From positions 75,129,501 to 75,193,500 of the forward strand of contig NC_069367.1 in assembly GCF_021730395.1 (NCBI RefSeq): DNA of 64,000 nt, given 5' to 3'. The translations under genes were made by a program, and so were the position numbers. Below the pieces are notes generated by a model. It was not told the DNA's origin. It made no database searches and worked only from the letters and a program-made list of their open reading frames with translations. Each line of letters begins with the position of its first letter. Positions within the stretch are counted from its first letter, which is position 1. Source of the DNA: Mercenaria mercenaria (taxonomy: Eukaryota > Mollusca > Bivalvia > Venerida > Veneridae). Below, one piece after another: positions 10,857-21,881 of this stretch.

Positions 10857-13800
10857 GTAAGTACTCCGTTTTAGAGACATTGAATGAACTGTAGTGAGAG
10901 TAGGGTATATTTCTAAAACATCCTAAATTTTAAATGCGACATTGTTTAGTAAATTTATTATGTGCATTCTTTCGGCTGCATGATATATTACAGTGTTTGT
11001 AACCAAGGATATATAACGTGTTCTTACTAATTTTGATTTTTAAAAAATGTTTCATACATAATAACATTTTTTTTCGAACTATTTTAAGAAATTAGAATTT
11101 GTTTCCTTTTGAAATTCACTTGCGATTTACAAAAACAATACTATAGTGATATCAAACGAGTTTTCAAAACCTCTTTATTTCCGTACAAAATGACTACAGA
11201 TTAAAATCGCCCATATACGATGTAATTCTAGAGCCAGCTGAAAAATATTAATTTTTGTATATCATTATACGGTACACAGATATGATAATAACACCGTGTG
11301 CAGTGAGGTTGCTACATATACTATATAGAATGATGTTAGATCCCGCGTTTATTATAGGTACCACCTTGTCCCTCCATTTGTGTTTAGGCCTTATTGTTGG
11401 TATTTCGTTATGTGTACAAATATCCATTTATCATCCTAGATCTAAACAAATAAATTTGCTTTTCTCGCGCGGTAAATAACTTTTCGAAAATGCCGTATAT
11501 ACAATCGTATATTCCACACTTCTTACTTCCGACTTCTTGACTTCTTACTTCCTTCATCTAACTTCTAAATTCCGCACTTCTAACTTCCAACTTCCTGACT
11601 TTCGACTTCTGATTTCCAACTTCCAAACTTCTTACTTCCGACTTTTTGACTTCTTACTTCCTTATTCTAACTTTTGCAGTTTTGACTTCTAACTTTCGCA
11701 CTCCTGACTTCTTACTTCTACACTTCTTACTTCCGACTTCCAAACTGGGAAAGTTGGAAATCAGAAGTGCGGAAGTTGGAAGTCAGGAAGTTAGAAGTCA
11801 GAAGTGTGGAAGTTAGAAGTCAGAAGTGCGGAAGTTAGAAGAGGGAAGTAAGAAGTCAAGAAGTCGGAAGTAAGAAGTGTGGAAGTTGGAAATCAGAAGT
11901 AGAAAGTCAGGAAGTTAGAAGTCAGAAGTGCGGAAGTTAGAAGTCAGAAGTGCGGAAGTTAGAAGAGGGAAATAAAAAATCAAAAAGTCGGAAGTAAGAA
12001 GTGTGGAAGTTGGAAATCAGAAGTCGAAAGTCAGGAAGTTGGAAGTTAGAAGTGCGGAATTTAGAAGTTAGATGAAGGAAGTAAGAAGTCAAGAAGTCGG
12101 AAGTAAGAAGTGTGGAAGTTGGAAATCAGAAGTCGAAAGTCAGAAAGCGGAAGTTAGAAGTCAGAAGTGTGTAAGTTAGAAGTTGGAATTAGGAAGTCAA
12201 GAAGTTGGAAGTGAGAAGTGCAAAAGTGGGAAGTACGGAAATCAATTGTCCCTCCAGGGCTTCCATAGAAACTTGTAAAGTTTCCCAATTTTAAGGGGAG
12301 TTCAACACTGTAAATGTAAAGAATGAAATGTAGATCTAGTTGAGTAATTTTCATTGATGCATTTTTATATACGAATACAAACATTATTCTATATTTAACA
12401 TAGCAAAGTAAAAGCTGAGGCTTTTCACTAAACCGCGATTCTTATCTAAGAAACCTCTATTCAACTTGAATCTCTCACTGTTTTTGTCGCATGTGGAAAA
12501 TACAATGTTTATTTCTACATAAACTAAGAAAGAAAATGTTTTAATATGAAAATCTAATAATAACTCTATAATAATGATACAAATGTACCTGATTATTATT
12601 GACAATGACGAGGAACTTGAAAGTATATTGCTTTGTATCCACTGCATCTGCGTAATGCAAGGTAAATATAATAAAATGAGATTGCAGTGCATTTTTTATC
12701 AATAATAAGCAGAAATACAGTGAATGTCTCTAAGGTGCAATTTTGTATTGCCCAACAAAAAAGAATGTGACATTAATTGGAGCTTTGTATGAAATAAATC
12801 AATACTTCTTCAGACTGGCACATTAAAATTCCATGATTTTTTTACAGAAATTAGAAAAATGCGACACAAATATACAGAAAGTTTGGAAAAGTAAGTGACT
12901 TAGTTTCGTCATTGTATTTGAGCCGCGCCATGAGAAAACTAACATAGTGCGATTGCGACCAGCATGGATCCAGACTAGCCTGCGCATGCTGTTCGCTAAC
13001 GGTTTCCCTAATTGCAATAGGCTTTGAAAGCGAACAGCATGGATCCTGACCAGACTTCGCGGATGCGCAGGCTGGTCTGGATCCATGCTAGTCGCAAACG
13101 ACACTGTTGGTTTTCTCATGGCGCGGCTCATTTCATCTTTGAATCGAGAGTAGTAATTCTAATTTCTACTCATCAGAAGGTAGTTTGTACATAGAGACCT
13201 ACACATATTTATATGCATATAAAACATTTCCTGTGTGTGATGATAAAATTAAGTAAGAAATGTTAAGTATTCCGTCGTTTTTGTAGATCTACATTCGATT
13301 AACATAAATGTGAAATCAAGTAAAAAATATGCTTAAAATGTTTATGTGCTGTCTATGTTAAATATTAATGTATGACTGTAAAACGAACCACAATATAATG
13401 TTCTAGGTATTGATAAACTGGAAGATGCAGTGATCGCGTTGCAACCAAACGGATCCAACATCAAGCCGGGAGGTTTCCAGAGGACGGCAGTTGAAGTCAA
13501 TAACCAGCTGATAAACATCAACAGGAAACGCTCTTCTTTGCAATTAATAGGAAGCTGTAAGCAATCTAGAATACATGTATATTAATTCTAAGCTTCATAC
13601 TTGACATCCCATTTGACGTGTCATAATATTTGTGTCATTTTAATATAAGTTTGTAAAAGGTATGTTGTGGCCTGATAAAAACCGATATTTTATCAATTCA
13701 TTTTTTGAAAAAAACAACACATGCACTGCAACTTCATTATGCTTTGTTCAGCATAATAGTAATCGGTAGTTTAAAATGTTAACTGTTTATGTTTTAATTT

Positions 13801-16800
13801 TATTAAGTCATCGAAAAAAAAAAATTGATATAATGTTAGTTCAAAGAGCTGTATTAAAAATGTTTTATGTTGATCGACACTAAACATAATTGGTCACAGG
13901 CTTACAAGAGTAATAATGCAGTTCAAGTTTGCATTTTAAGAGATTTAAATTCAAGAAGTTAAACACGACGAGCATGCGAACACAAATTATATTTGAGATC
14001 TGATTCATCTGACACTTAAATGTGACATTCTAATAATCATTTTTGTCAGAAACTATCTATCATTATACTTATTAGACTTATTAAAGCTGATTATTGAACT
14101 CGTGTTTGGCAGTTATGAGGCCAGTATCAACTTTTCGAAGATCCCTCATATTGTATTCGTATATTAATAAGTTTTAAGTCTACCTCGAGTATTAAATTCG
14201 AATGTTATTGTAATATTGAATACATGTGTATATCATTTAGATCATACTGACATAGTTACTATAAATAATAAGCTATTAATACAAAAATCAGATAATAAAA
14301 TAGTACTTCCATGAAAGAAAGAATATCACATGTTGAAAAATCACAATATGTTATTCCAATGTCTACACAAGGCCAATCCAATCATAACAAACTGTGTATT
14401 AATCTATTATTACGACGTTAAGGTTTTTGAACGCTTACCAACGACTTTATTTATATTGTCTACAATGTTCTTTTCTGTTATTACTTCTGTTGCACTTAGA
14501 CACACAGTTAGGTTTTACACTCAAGAAAATTTCTTTGAACAGAATTTATAGTCTTTGCATACCTATGTTTGTGCAAAAAGTGTGGCATAAGAAAGAGTTT
14601 TCATAAAGGGGTGGTGTTGAAGGAAAGGGGAGTAACATAACCAACAAACAAGACAATATACATATATGAAACAATACGGACAAAAAGCAAATAGAAAATA
14701 GGGCCAGCGCTTTGAGCGACAAGTATCCTACGTAAAGAAAGCAGGTGGCTTAAACGCATTTAGAACATACCAACTTCACACTTACCTTATTTTAAACTAG
14801 TTCGACAAGACAATTTGTACAAAAATATAAAAACCCGCTTTGATAAGTTCTAGCAATATTGATAAAATACCAGACCGTATTTAGCAAAATATTCTTATTT
14901 GACGATTGATTGGCGATTTTTTCCCAGAAAAGTCCGAAAAGGTAAAAAAAAATGTATGTAATGTCATTTGAAGACAAAGAGTACTTACTGCATTCGCCTC
15001 ATCGCCACAGGATGAGCCGATGACGGAATGTTGACAAAATGATACGATAAAAAATCTCTTTTAGAAGATACATGACCCCTACTTTTCTTGGTGTTTTTGT
15101 GGTTTATAGGTCATTTAACATAAGGCTAGTAATCCTTTTTAACGGGCATGGCTATGTGCTACAGATCTCAGAAGATTGCTAATTTTATATAGAAATATAG
15201 AAAATTTATTTACTACTGTATACCCTACTACAACAACAACATTGGCCAAAATTAAAATTTATGCAGATACATGTTTAATTGTGTTATTTTGTCAGATTTT
15301 GGTAGAAAATGAATATTTCATTGCAATTTGCTGTAAAAAAGATATTCAGAGCCAAAATATTACACATTCATAGCTATCAGTTTGTATAGTTAACAGTGTT
15401 TAAGTGTTATTTGCTTGTAAATTTTAGTACAAAACAGAAGAATAGGACAAAAATAAGCTCCATTTAGGAGAAGCGGTTAAAAGTTATGTCGCGGCAACTA
15501 CTCGTATTTTTGTAAAATTGTCGCAATGATACGCATCACTGAAAATGCCATAAAACCTTGAAAAAATTACTTAAACTTGGTATGTTTCTTGCAGTTAAGC
15601 TATTGTTACTACACAAATGAAACTGACACTTTTATAGACAGCAACTTTTTTACAATAGTACTAGATAGGTAATCAAGCAGTACTTCCGGCTGGTCGGATA
15701 ATGGCGGAAAGAAAGAATCCTCCATTTTTCCGCTGTTAAAGTGGATTTTTTTCATGTTTTATGTAAGCCAGATCCTGTTTTTATTTCATTGTGGACTTTT
15801 ACCTGATATTTTGGTAGCATTTTCAATGAGATGTTTTGCATTTAAAGAAATGTAAAAAAAAACTTATTATACATGTGTTCATACCCACATTTTAGCTGTC
15901 AGTTTTGAAGATATTCGCTAGTGTCGACCTGTCTGTCAGACAAAAGTCTCTCTTAGAGGGTACATGACTCCTACTTCTCTTGTGGTCTATAGGTCATTTA
16001 AGAACATAAGGCTAGTAATCATTTTTAGAATGGGCCTGGCTATGTGTTACAGCTCTCAGGAGATTACTAATTATCCCCCACTGATGAAATCGGAGGGGGT
16101 ATTGAAATGGCGTTGTCCGTCCGTGCATGCGTGCGTCCGTCCGCAGCCATTTTTCAGTAACTAGGAGGTAGAATTTCATGAACTTGATATAAACATGAAC
16201 CAACATACTGCGATGATGCCCGTCAAGTTTTTTTTTGGATTGGTCAATTTCCCTTAAGAGTTATTGCCCTTGATTTAATAGAAAATGCCCAAAAATGTAC
16301 GTCCGCAGCCATTTCTTAGTAATTAGCAGGTAGAATTTCATAAAACTTGAAATAAACATGAACCAGCATACTGCGATCATGCGATGATGCCCGTCAAGCT
16401 CTTTTTTTGATTCAATTTCCCTTAGAGTTATTGCCCTTTAATTGTTTAAAAATCCACAGATTTGTACATAACAAACCAACCAGTTAGTAGGATTCCATTA
16501 AACATCTTTCATTCTTTTCCATGAACATTTATTATACTCCAAACCTCCACCCCCACCCCCACACCCCCCAACCCACACACGCACAAAATCAATCCTTTTT
16601 AATTTTTTTTCAAACCTTCCATGGATATTTATCAACATGCAAAGTTGTACCGTTCCCCCACCTCACTCTCCACTCAGTCATCCCCACCGATCATGCATCC
16701 CCCACCCCATTTTTTTTTAATTTTTAATTTTCCATCAATATTTATAATCAACATGTGAAGTTTTGTAGTGTTGTGACCCCATAAGGTCACCCCCCGCTTC

Positions 16801-19087
16801 CCCACCCCCCCCCCCGCCCCCCCCCCCCCCCCACCACACACACACACACCCTACGCACACACAAAAAAAAAGAAGAAAACAACATTAATTTTCTGTTAAA
16901 ATGATTTTGACTAATGAAATGATTTGTTTCTTAATAACGTCATCCTTAACTTTTTGCTGGATATATTTTTTGCCATTCCTCACCACAAACCCTTTCGGCG
17001 GGGGATACTAATTCATCGAATTTGCTTGTGTTATATAGAACATACAGCAAATTTATTTACTACTGTATAACCCAAAACCTCTAATAAAACATGCCCAAAA
17101 CGAAAGTAGGAAATAACTTCGAATAAAATATACTGATACTCAAAACGAAAGTAGGAAATAACCTCGAAATGAAACATACTGATACTCAAAACGAAAGTAG
17201 GAAATAACCTCGTATAAAACATGCAAAAAAAAACGAAAGTAGGAAATAACCTCGAATAACTAAAACTGACTTTAATTAAATTCCGTGCATATGCGAAAAA
17301 GAAAACTAAGAATTAAAAAGAAAAAGTTTTTTCAGCCAATTTATTTCATTTTTAGCTCATCTGATTTTTTGGAGAAAAAAAAGATGAGTTATTGCCATCA
17401 CTTGATCGGCGCTGGCGTCGGTGTCGGCGTTGCCTGGTTAAGTTTTATGTTTAGGTCAGCTTTTCTCCTAAACTATCAAAGGTATTGCTTTGAAACTTAC
17501 AACACTTGTTCACCATCATAGGCTGACCCTGTACAGCAAGAAACTTAACTCAATCCTGTCAGCTTTTCTCCTAAACTATCAAAGCTATTGCTTTGAAACT
17601 TGCAACACTTGTTCACCATCATAAGCCTACCCTGTACAACAAGAAGCATAACTCCATCCTGCTTTTTGCAAGAATTATTGCCCCTTTTAGTTGTAGCATT
17701 TCTGTCATTATAGTTGTTGCTATTTGTTCAAAATGAACTATATAGATATAGTCTTAAATATCTTTATAAGATATAGACGCTAGTAAAATATAATCTTGAA
17801 ATTCTTTGTATAATACGAGCACTGCTAAAATCGTTATTATAGATATAGTCTTGAATATCTTTGTAAGATATAGACGCTAGTAAAATATAATCTTGAAAAT
17901 CTTTGTATCATACGAGCACTGCTAAAATCGTTATTATAGACATAGTCTTGAATATCTTTATAAGATATAGACGCTAGTAAAATATAATCTTGAAAATCTT
18001 TGTATCATACGAGCACTGCTAAAATCGTTATTATAGACATAGTCTTGAATATCTTTGTAAGATATAGACGCTAGTAAAATATAATCTTGAAAATCTTTGT
18101 ATCATACGAGCACTGCTAAATTCGTTATTACGGATAAAGTGTAGAATATCTTTATCAGAAATACTACAACTAAAATCTTTATTACAGACAGTTATATTTT
18201 TCGATATCTTTATACCTGTCGATATCATTATAGTTGTTGCTATTTGTTCAAAATGATAAACGAAATATAGAAAGAGTCATTTATACCTAGAAGTTTTAAT
18301 GTAAGATTTTAAATAGTTGATTATCTTGTTTTGTAGTTATAAGAGGTCAGGTTGAATGGAAGAAAGATGTATCAAATGGCAACATAATGGCATATAACAA
18401 AAACAAAGGAATTCATGTAATGGGCGGTGGGACATACTTTCTGTACACAAAGATTAAGTTTTCGAAAAACAATTGTACCGGAAATGAGTGAGTATAAACC
18501 AAAATGTGCTTGAAAATAAACATGAGGTAAGAAATGAACAACTATAAACTTCTGTTTCCTTTTTATTGCTGTTCTTAATTCAGCTGTCGTTTGAATTGTC
18601 AGTTATTTGTTATTAGTTGGAATGTTCTGCAATACTTAATACTAGTCCGCTTTCTAGAAAAGAAGTGTTTGAGTTGACATTTGGTAAAATGTCGGCATAT
18701 CGTTTGATTGGATTGTCGTTGTTTCGGGCTTGAAAGTACCTAATGTTTCTGATTACATATAGTCCAGATTATATGATATTCACCTAATATTGCAGGTTTA
18801 AACTTACATATTGCTCAAAAATCAAATGAAAATATTATGCCAGAAGCACATTTTTTTCTTTCAGACTGTTTGAGTATGATGTTATGGTTGATAAAGGAAG
18901 TACCACTGCTATTGTATCTAACACAAAGCAGGGCTGCCCAGTCCATGGCAGTTTTGACCAGACATTGTATGTTCAGAAGTTAGTAGAGGTACCGCTAAGA
19001 GAAACAGCAACATTTTACATACGATTTAAGTCTGATTTCTTGTCCGGTGCTTTTAGGACGCATGTGTTTGGTATGATTGAAATGTAG
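10368..19087 (+). CDS. TNF-superfamily ligand gene (whole gene span)
   Basis: A type II membrane cytokine gene of the tumour necrosis factor superfamily. Such ligands form trimers at the cell surface or after shedding and bind TNF-receptor-family proteins that control cell death and immune signalling. Four exons are visible: 10368-10856 (tail, membrane helix, stalk), 13407-13556 (stalk and start of the domain), 18337-18487 and 18865-19087 (rest of the TNF homology domain). Family hallmarks are L-Q-L-I-G-S then G-Q-V-E-W (first strands), G-T-Y-F-L-Y (the conserved G-x-Y-x-x-Y strand), a cysteine pair in the two loops that are disulphide-linked in TNF, and the terminal F-G-M-I-E-M. Exon 1 ends in phase 0 while exon 2 needs one preceding base, so a small exon of length 3n+1 is probably missing between them. 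The visible parts sum to about 335 residues. The vertebrate orthologue cannot be named; molluscs have expanded this family. Confidence 0.85.
11500..12240. repeat. inverted minisatellite of about 9-10 bp units
   Basis: 11500-11755 consists of units such as 'acttcttacttccg' (pyrimidine-rich strand) and 11756-12240 of the reverse complement (ggaagtaagaagtc, ggaagttagaagtcagaagtg). The switch lies near 'ccaaactgggaaagttgg' at 11740-11757. The two arms could form a long imperfect hairpin in a transcript. The units drift in length and the right arm is about twice as long as the left. Confidence 0.85.
12920..13129. mobile_element. 210 bp MITE with GAGCCGCGCC termini
   Basis: Terminal inverted repeats of about 70 bp begin GAGCCGCGCCATGAGAAAAC at the left and end with its complement at 13129. 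Inside them is a second palindromic block around 'ctgcgcatgctgttcgc'. ATTT flanks both ends (12916-12919 and 13130-13133), a possible 4 bp target duplication. No coding capacity; the superfamily is not assigned. Confidence 0.8.
13407..13556 (+). CDS. TNF-like ligand, exon 2 (stalk to domain start)
   Basis: Acceptor ttctag at 13401-13406 and donor at 13557 (gtaagc). Only the frame that takes one base from a preceding exon is open. It encodes 49 residues ending in the multibasic N-I-N-R-K-R followed by S-S-L-Q-L-I-G-S, the first strand of the TNF homology domain. A stretch of basic residues just before the domain is where furin-type proteases cut some relatives such as BAFF and EDA; here the classic R-x-x-R pattern is not met, so cleavage is only possible. 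Confidence 0.8.
15052..15226 (+). repeat. interspersed repeat, uninterrupted copy
   Basis: Runs from 'cttttagaagatacatgac' through 'ataaggctagtaatc' to 'aaatttatttactactgtat'. The same order occurs at 15951-16072 plus 17029-17070, where element B has inserted. It therefore serves as the empty site for that insertion. Confidence 0.75.
16073..17028 (+). mobile_element. pearl-like element, family B
   Basis: Starts ATCCCCCACTGATG, followed by 'ggagggggtattgaaatggc', a GTCC/GCGT microsatellite (16115-16141) and two monomers of about 163 bp (starting near 16141 and 16304: 'cgcagccattt..gtagaatttcat'). A long low-complexity C-rich tract fills the rest. It ends with GGCGGGGGAT (the inverse of the start), a hairpin (AATTCATCGAATT, 17010-17022) and GCTTG. 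Compared with the uninterrupted copy at 15 kb there is no target duplication; insertion was in a T-rich site. No protein is encoded. Confidence 0.8.
16538..16862 (+). repeat. C-rich / (CA)n low-complexity tract
   Basis: Runs of 'ccaccccc', and at 16800-16832 nearly pure C followed by (ca)n to 16850 and poly-A. It lies inside element B and probably arose from its microsatellite-prone sequence. Confidence 0.85.
17085..17265 (+). repeat. tandem repeat, about 51 bp, 3-4 copies
   Basis: Units share 'aaaacgaaagtaggaaataac' followed by 'ctcgaataaaacatact'-like sequence; copies begin near 17095, 17138, 17189 and 17232, with small length changes. Confidence 0.8.
17354..17700 (+). mobile_element. pearl-like element fragment, family I
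   Basis: Begins AGCTCATCTG after a T run; CTCATCT and AGATGAG at 17356-17392 form a terminal hairpin. Two tandem units of about 103 bp follow (17456 and 17559: 'tcagcttttctcctaaacta'). The 3' hairpin end is absent, so the copy is truncated. Confidence 0.6.
17706..18257 (+). repeat. 97 bp tandem array flanked by 31 bp direct repeats
   Basis: Four good copies and a decayed fifth of a 97 bp unit (tatagacatagtcttgaat .. gcactgctaaaatcgttat), with starts at 17741, 17838, 17935 and 18032. The sequence 'tcattatagttgttgctatt' plus 11 more bases occurs on both sides, at 17706 and 18226. Confidence 0.9.
18337..18487 (+). CDS. TNF-like ligand, exon 3
   Basis: Acceptor ttttgtag at 18336 and donor gtgagt at 18488. 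It joins exon 2 in phase (T|TT gives Phe). It encodes 49 residues with G-Q-V-E-W-K, the A-Y-N strand, G-I-H-V-M-G-G-G-T-Y-F-L-Y-T-K-I-K-F and a cysteine in N-N-C-T-G-N, which is also an N-glycosylation sequon. The G-x-Y-x-x-Y strand is the best-conserved part of the TNF homology domain. Confidence 0.9.
18865..19087 (+). CDS. TNF-like ligand, last exon
   Basis: Acceptor ttctttcag at 18864; the phase matches exon 3 (GA|A gives Glu). It encodes 73 residues and the TAG stop at 19085-19087. Q-G-C-P-V-H holds the second loop cysteine, F-D-Q-T-L-Y-V-Q-K-L-V-E-V is a strand, and T-H-V-F-G-M-I-E-M is the terminal strand, which matches the F-F-G-x-F-x-L ending of the family. Confidence 0.92.
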
Positions 19088-19223
19088 TAGACTTGAGTGT
19101 ATTTTGGTGGAAACGTGGTCAGCATCTTTGACTGCCATGTAGGTACACATACACACATTGTCTTAACCAGTTAGACTGTTTACAGATCTTATTTACACAA
19201 AATGTAAGAATGTTATTACGTGT

Positions 19224-19911
19224 AATAAAAACGTCTAAATAGATTAGGCAACGTACGAACAACGCAACCCCTGTACAATTCTATAGCAGGATTGGTATGG
19301 ATATATGTACATGATAGACATAATGGTTATACACAAAGTAAAACAGGCGACGAGGAAGAAATGAACAAAAAAGGGAACTCAGTGGTACTCCGCCTGTGCG
19401 TAATTAGGGAGTTTAAACGGATGATGATGCTTCAAACGTCACTCTTATGCTCAAAATGTCTCAAAGTTACATACAATAAATAACAATACAGTTACGCCAT
19501 GGTAAACACAAGACATGGTATGTAGAACGCAAAAATGCGCTTTACGTAAAAAAATATAAAAAGAAAACCCATACGAACCATATACGTACCCATTGGTCAA
19601 TGCATATGTCTATTAAATCTAAATAGGTATTATACAAATAAATATGGTGTGTCCATATTCCGATGTGTTAACCTATATTATGGATATGTTAACCTCTAAT
19701 TATCTCATGGATATACATATAATTAAATTATGTCGTCTATGCTATTCCAGAAATACCTATTTCATTACTGAGTACAATCTGTAAGAATAGTGTATAAGGG
19801 TGCTATGCATGTACAATGTATTTTATTTTGATAAATGGCAATTGTTGTGTATGATTTGTTGTTATCATTCTGTTATCTGATTGTTTTTATTTTTATCAAC
19901 GATGAAATAAA
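19224..19911 (+). terminator. candidate polyadenylation signals of the TNF-like gene
   Basis: AATAAA occurs at 19224-19229 (137 bp after the stop) and again at 19906-19911, the latter followed by the T/GT-rich 'tgttatgtttt'. Either could end the transcript; sequence alone does not decide. Confidence 0.45.
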
Positions 19912-20300
19912 TTGTTATGTTTTACAAATGGTGTTCACTTTATGATCTATGCTTGTTGGTCAATGTCACTTTTGAAATTTAAGTAAAAATAAATTTTGTT
20001 TCTTAGCTCCTAAATGCGTTGAAGCATTTTTAGTCATAACACTGTTGCCAACAACCCCAAGGGACTAACACTAACAAAGTTTAATACCGGTAGGGAACTT
20101 CTGTATGGCTACTGCAATTCGCGGTCACTTGCTATACATGTTAATTAGCCTGACAATGGAATTGATGCCTTGATAATGGAATATGTATTGTATCACAATC
20201 GTTTGTTCATTAATGATATTAGTCAAAATATATATTTTAAACTGTAAAATCAAGAGAAATGTCCGTTTTTATCTGATTAAATACTCGAGATCGACATTTA

Positions 20301-20475
20301 CAGTCAAACCTGTCTAAGGAAGCCAACCAATACAAGGGGGCGTCACAATATGTCTGCTTAAGGCAGGTGGCTGCTTAGACAAATAGGAATTAGAACAATA
20401 AGTCAGTTTGGGAAATTAGCTTCCTAGCTTTTTGTAGCAATACAACATAAGTGGTCGCTAAGGCAGGTCCAGTTA
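20301..20475. mobile_element. small TIR element remnant (Tc1/mariner-like?)
   Basis: Begins TA-CAGTCAAACCTGTCTAAG at 20299 and ends with a partly matching inverse (cttaagg/ctaaggcaggtccagtta) near 20475. TA and a CAGT start are usual for pogo/Tigger-type elements. The ends match imperfectly, so this is a weak call. Confidence 0.35.
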
Positions 20476-20767
20476 TATAACAAAATGGATTCTTTATTTA
20501 CACGCTTAAAGTGTTATTTTCAGAAAAGAAAAGTCGGTGCAAGGAATGTACAAGACAAGTTAGTATACCCGAAAAAAATATATATCTTATTTTCTGAAAG
20601 CGAAAGCAGTATGTCAGTGTGTACTTTCAGGTACTATTTTTAGAACTTAATAGTTTTAACTGATAACCTAAATTTTGCGGATCTGCAAGCATTCGTACTG
20701 GTTCTAGGTCAGAGTTTGCAGCTATTTAAGAGTCTGCCAAAATAAAAGTGTTATTGTTAACTTTGTT

Positions 20768-21881
20768 ATGTCTTCCACATGTATTGGGGAATACATATTG
20801 ATCTAGTGTTGTCAGTTTATCTGTCTGTCTGTCTGTCCGTCTGTATTTCCAAGTGATTCCTCCGGCACCATCTGACGGACTTACACCAAACTTCACAAGA
20901 GTGAATATTGCCAAGCCTAGTTGTGCAACTCGTCAGCATTTGATGATTTTCAGCGGAGTTATGGCCCTTGATTTATCAAGTTTTATTTTGTTTTGACCAC
21001 TTCTCTTTTATCATTTGGCAGATTTCCACCAAACCTTTCAGGAGTGATCAGAGCCAAGCCTCATTATGAATGTTGTCGGCATGTTCCGGTTCAGCTTAGT
21101 GATATTCAGTAGAGTTATGACCCTAAATTTTGTTGTATTTTACCTTTCCAAACAACTGATCCGATACCACCATGACGATTTACACGAAACATCACAAAAG
21201 TGATCATTGCCAAACCTAGTTGTGCATTTCATGGGCATGGTCTGGTTCAGAGTTTTTCAGCAAAGTTTTGGCCCTTGATTCGTCAAATTTATTATGTTTT
21301 AGCCACTTCTCATATATAATTATGCGGATTTCCACCACACCTTAAAGGAGTGATCAGTGGCAAGACGTATAAACCTTACTTTCAGAATGTCCCGGTCCAG
21401 TGATTTTCAGGGGAGTTATGGTCTTCATATATAAAATTTTATGATATTTTGGCAACTTCTTACACCATCAGGCAGATCTCCACCAAATGTTACGGGAATT
21501 ATCAGTGCCAAGCGTAACTATACAAATCATCAGCATGTTCCAGGCGCTCGATTTGTCATATTTTACTACTTGCTGTATATACTTTGGCTGAATTTCACCA
21601 AAGCTCACGAGTGATTAGTGTGACGCATAATTGTGCTTCATGTTCTGATTAAATGATATGCAGCGTAGTCATGGCCCTTGATTTTGATTTGTCAGATTCG
21701 TTGATGTGTGCTACTTCTCCGATACCACTAGTTGGAATTCCACCAAACTTCACAGTAGTTACCACTTCCGAGCCTAGTTGGATATATAGTCGGACTGTTA
21801 TGGTTCAGTGATTTCCCTTCGATTTGTGGCATCGTGGCAAGTGATGGGAGACATCCGTTTTTCGTGAAAAACAATCTCTAG
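20768..21881 (+). mobile_element. pearl-like element, family D (copy on plus strand)
   Basis: Starts ATGTCTTCCACATG, with a (tctg)n/(tccg) microsatellite at 20819-20846, then about six monomers of 150 bp, each with 'gagttatggcccttgattt' and 'tccaccaaacttcac' (for example near 20955, 21113, 21263 and 21413). It ends with the inverse motif GGGAGACAT, a hairpin (GTTTTTCGTGAAAAAC) and CTCTAG at 21876-21881, followed by TT. The ends match the family D copy at 43498-44336. Confidence 0.75.

Larger units (their letters stand above)
10857..13406 (+). other. TNF-like gene intron 1
   Basis: Contains an inverted minisatellite (11500-12240) and a 210 bp MITE (12920-13129). Because of the phase mismatch it should also hide a short stalk exon; no unambiguous candidate was found by eye. 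Confidence 0.6.
15951..17075 (+). repeat. interspersed repeat, copy split by an insertion
   Basis: The left part 15951-16072 matches 15052-15180, and the right part from 17029 matches from about 15180 on (tatatagaa .. aatttatttactactgtata). The 956 bp between them is pearl-like element B. Confidence 0.7.
13557..18336 (+). other. TNF-like gene intron 2
   Basis: A 4.8 kb intron loaded with repeats: two copies of a repeat at 15052-15226 and 15951-17075 (the second split by a pearl-like element), a 51 bp tandem repeat, another pearl-like fragment and a 97 bp tandem array. 13600-15050 is plain AT-rich DNA in which I see nothing. Confidence 0.6.

Noticed and set aside
11255-11479. Hydrophobic open frame in TNF intron 1 as the missing exon
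   Set aside because: It has no suitable splice borders, and its membrane-helix-like content does not fit a stalk between exon 1 and exon 2.
12600-12662. Short segment ending caag|gtaaat as the missing TNF exon
   Set aside because: The length could suit the phase, but there is no pyrimidine tract at its acceptor and the peptide is not stalk-like.
16061-17018. 8 bp direct repeat TACTAATT as a target duplication of element B
   Set aside because: The uninterrupted copy of the host repeat and the hairpin layout show that the right-hand TACTAATT belongs to the element end.
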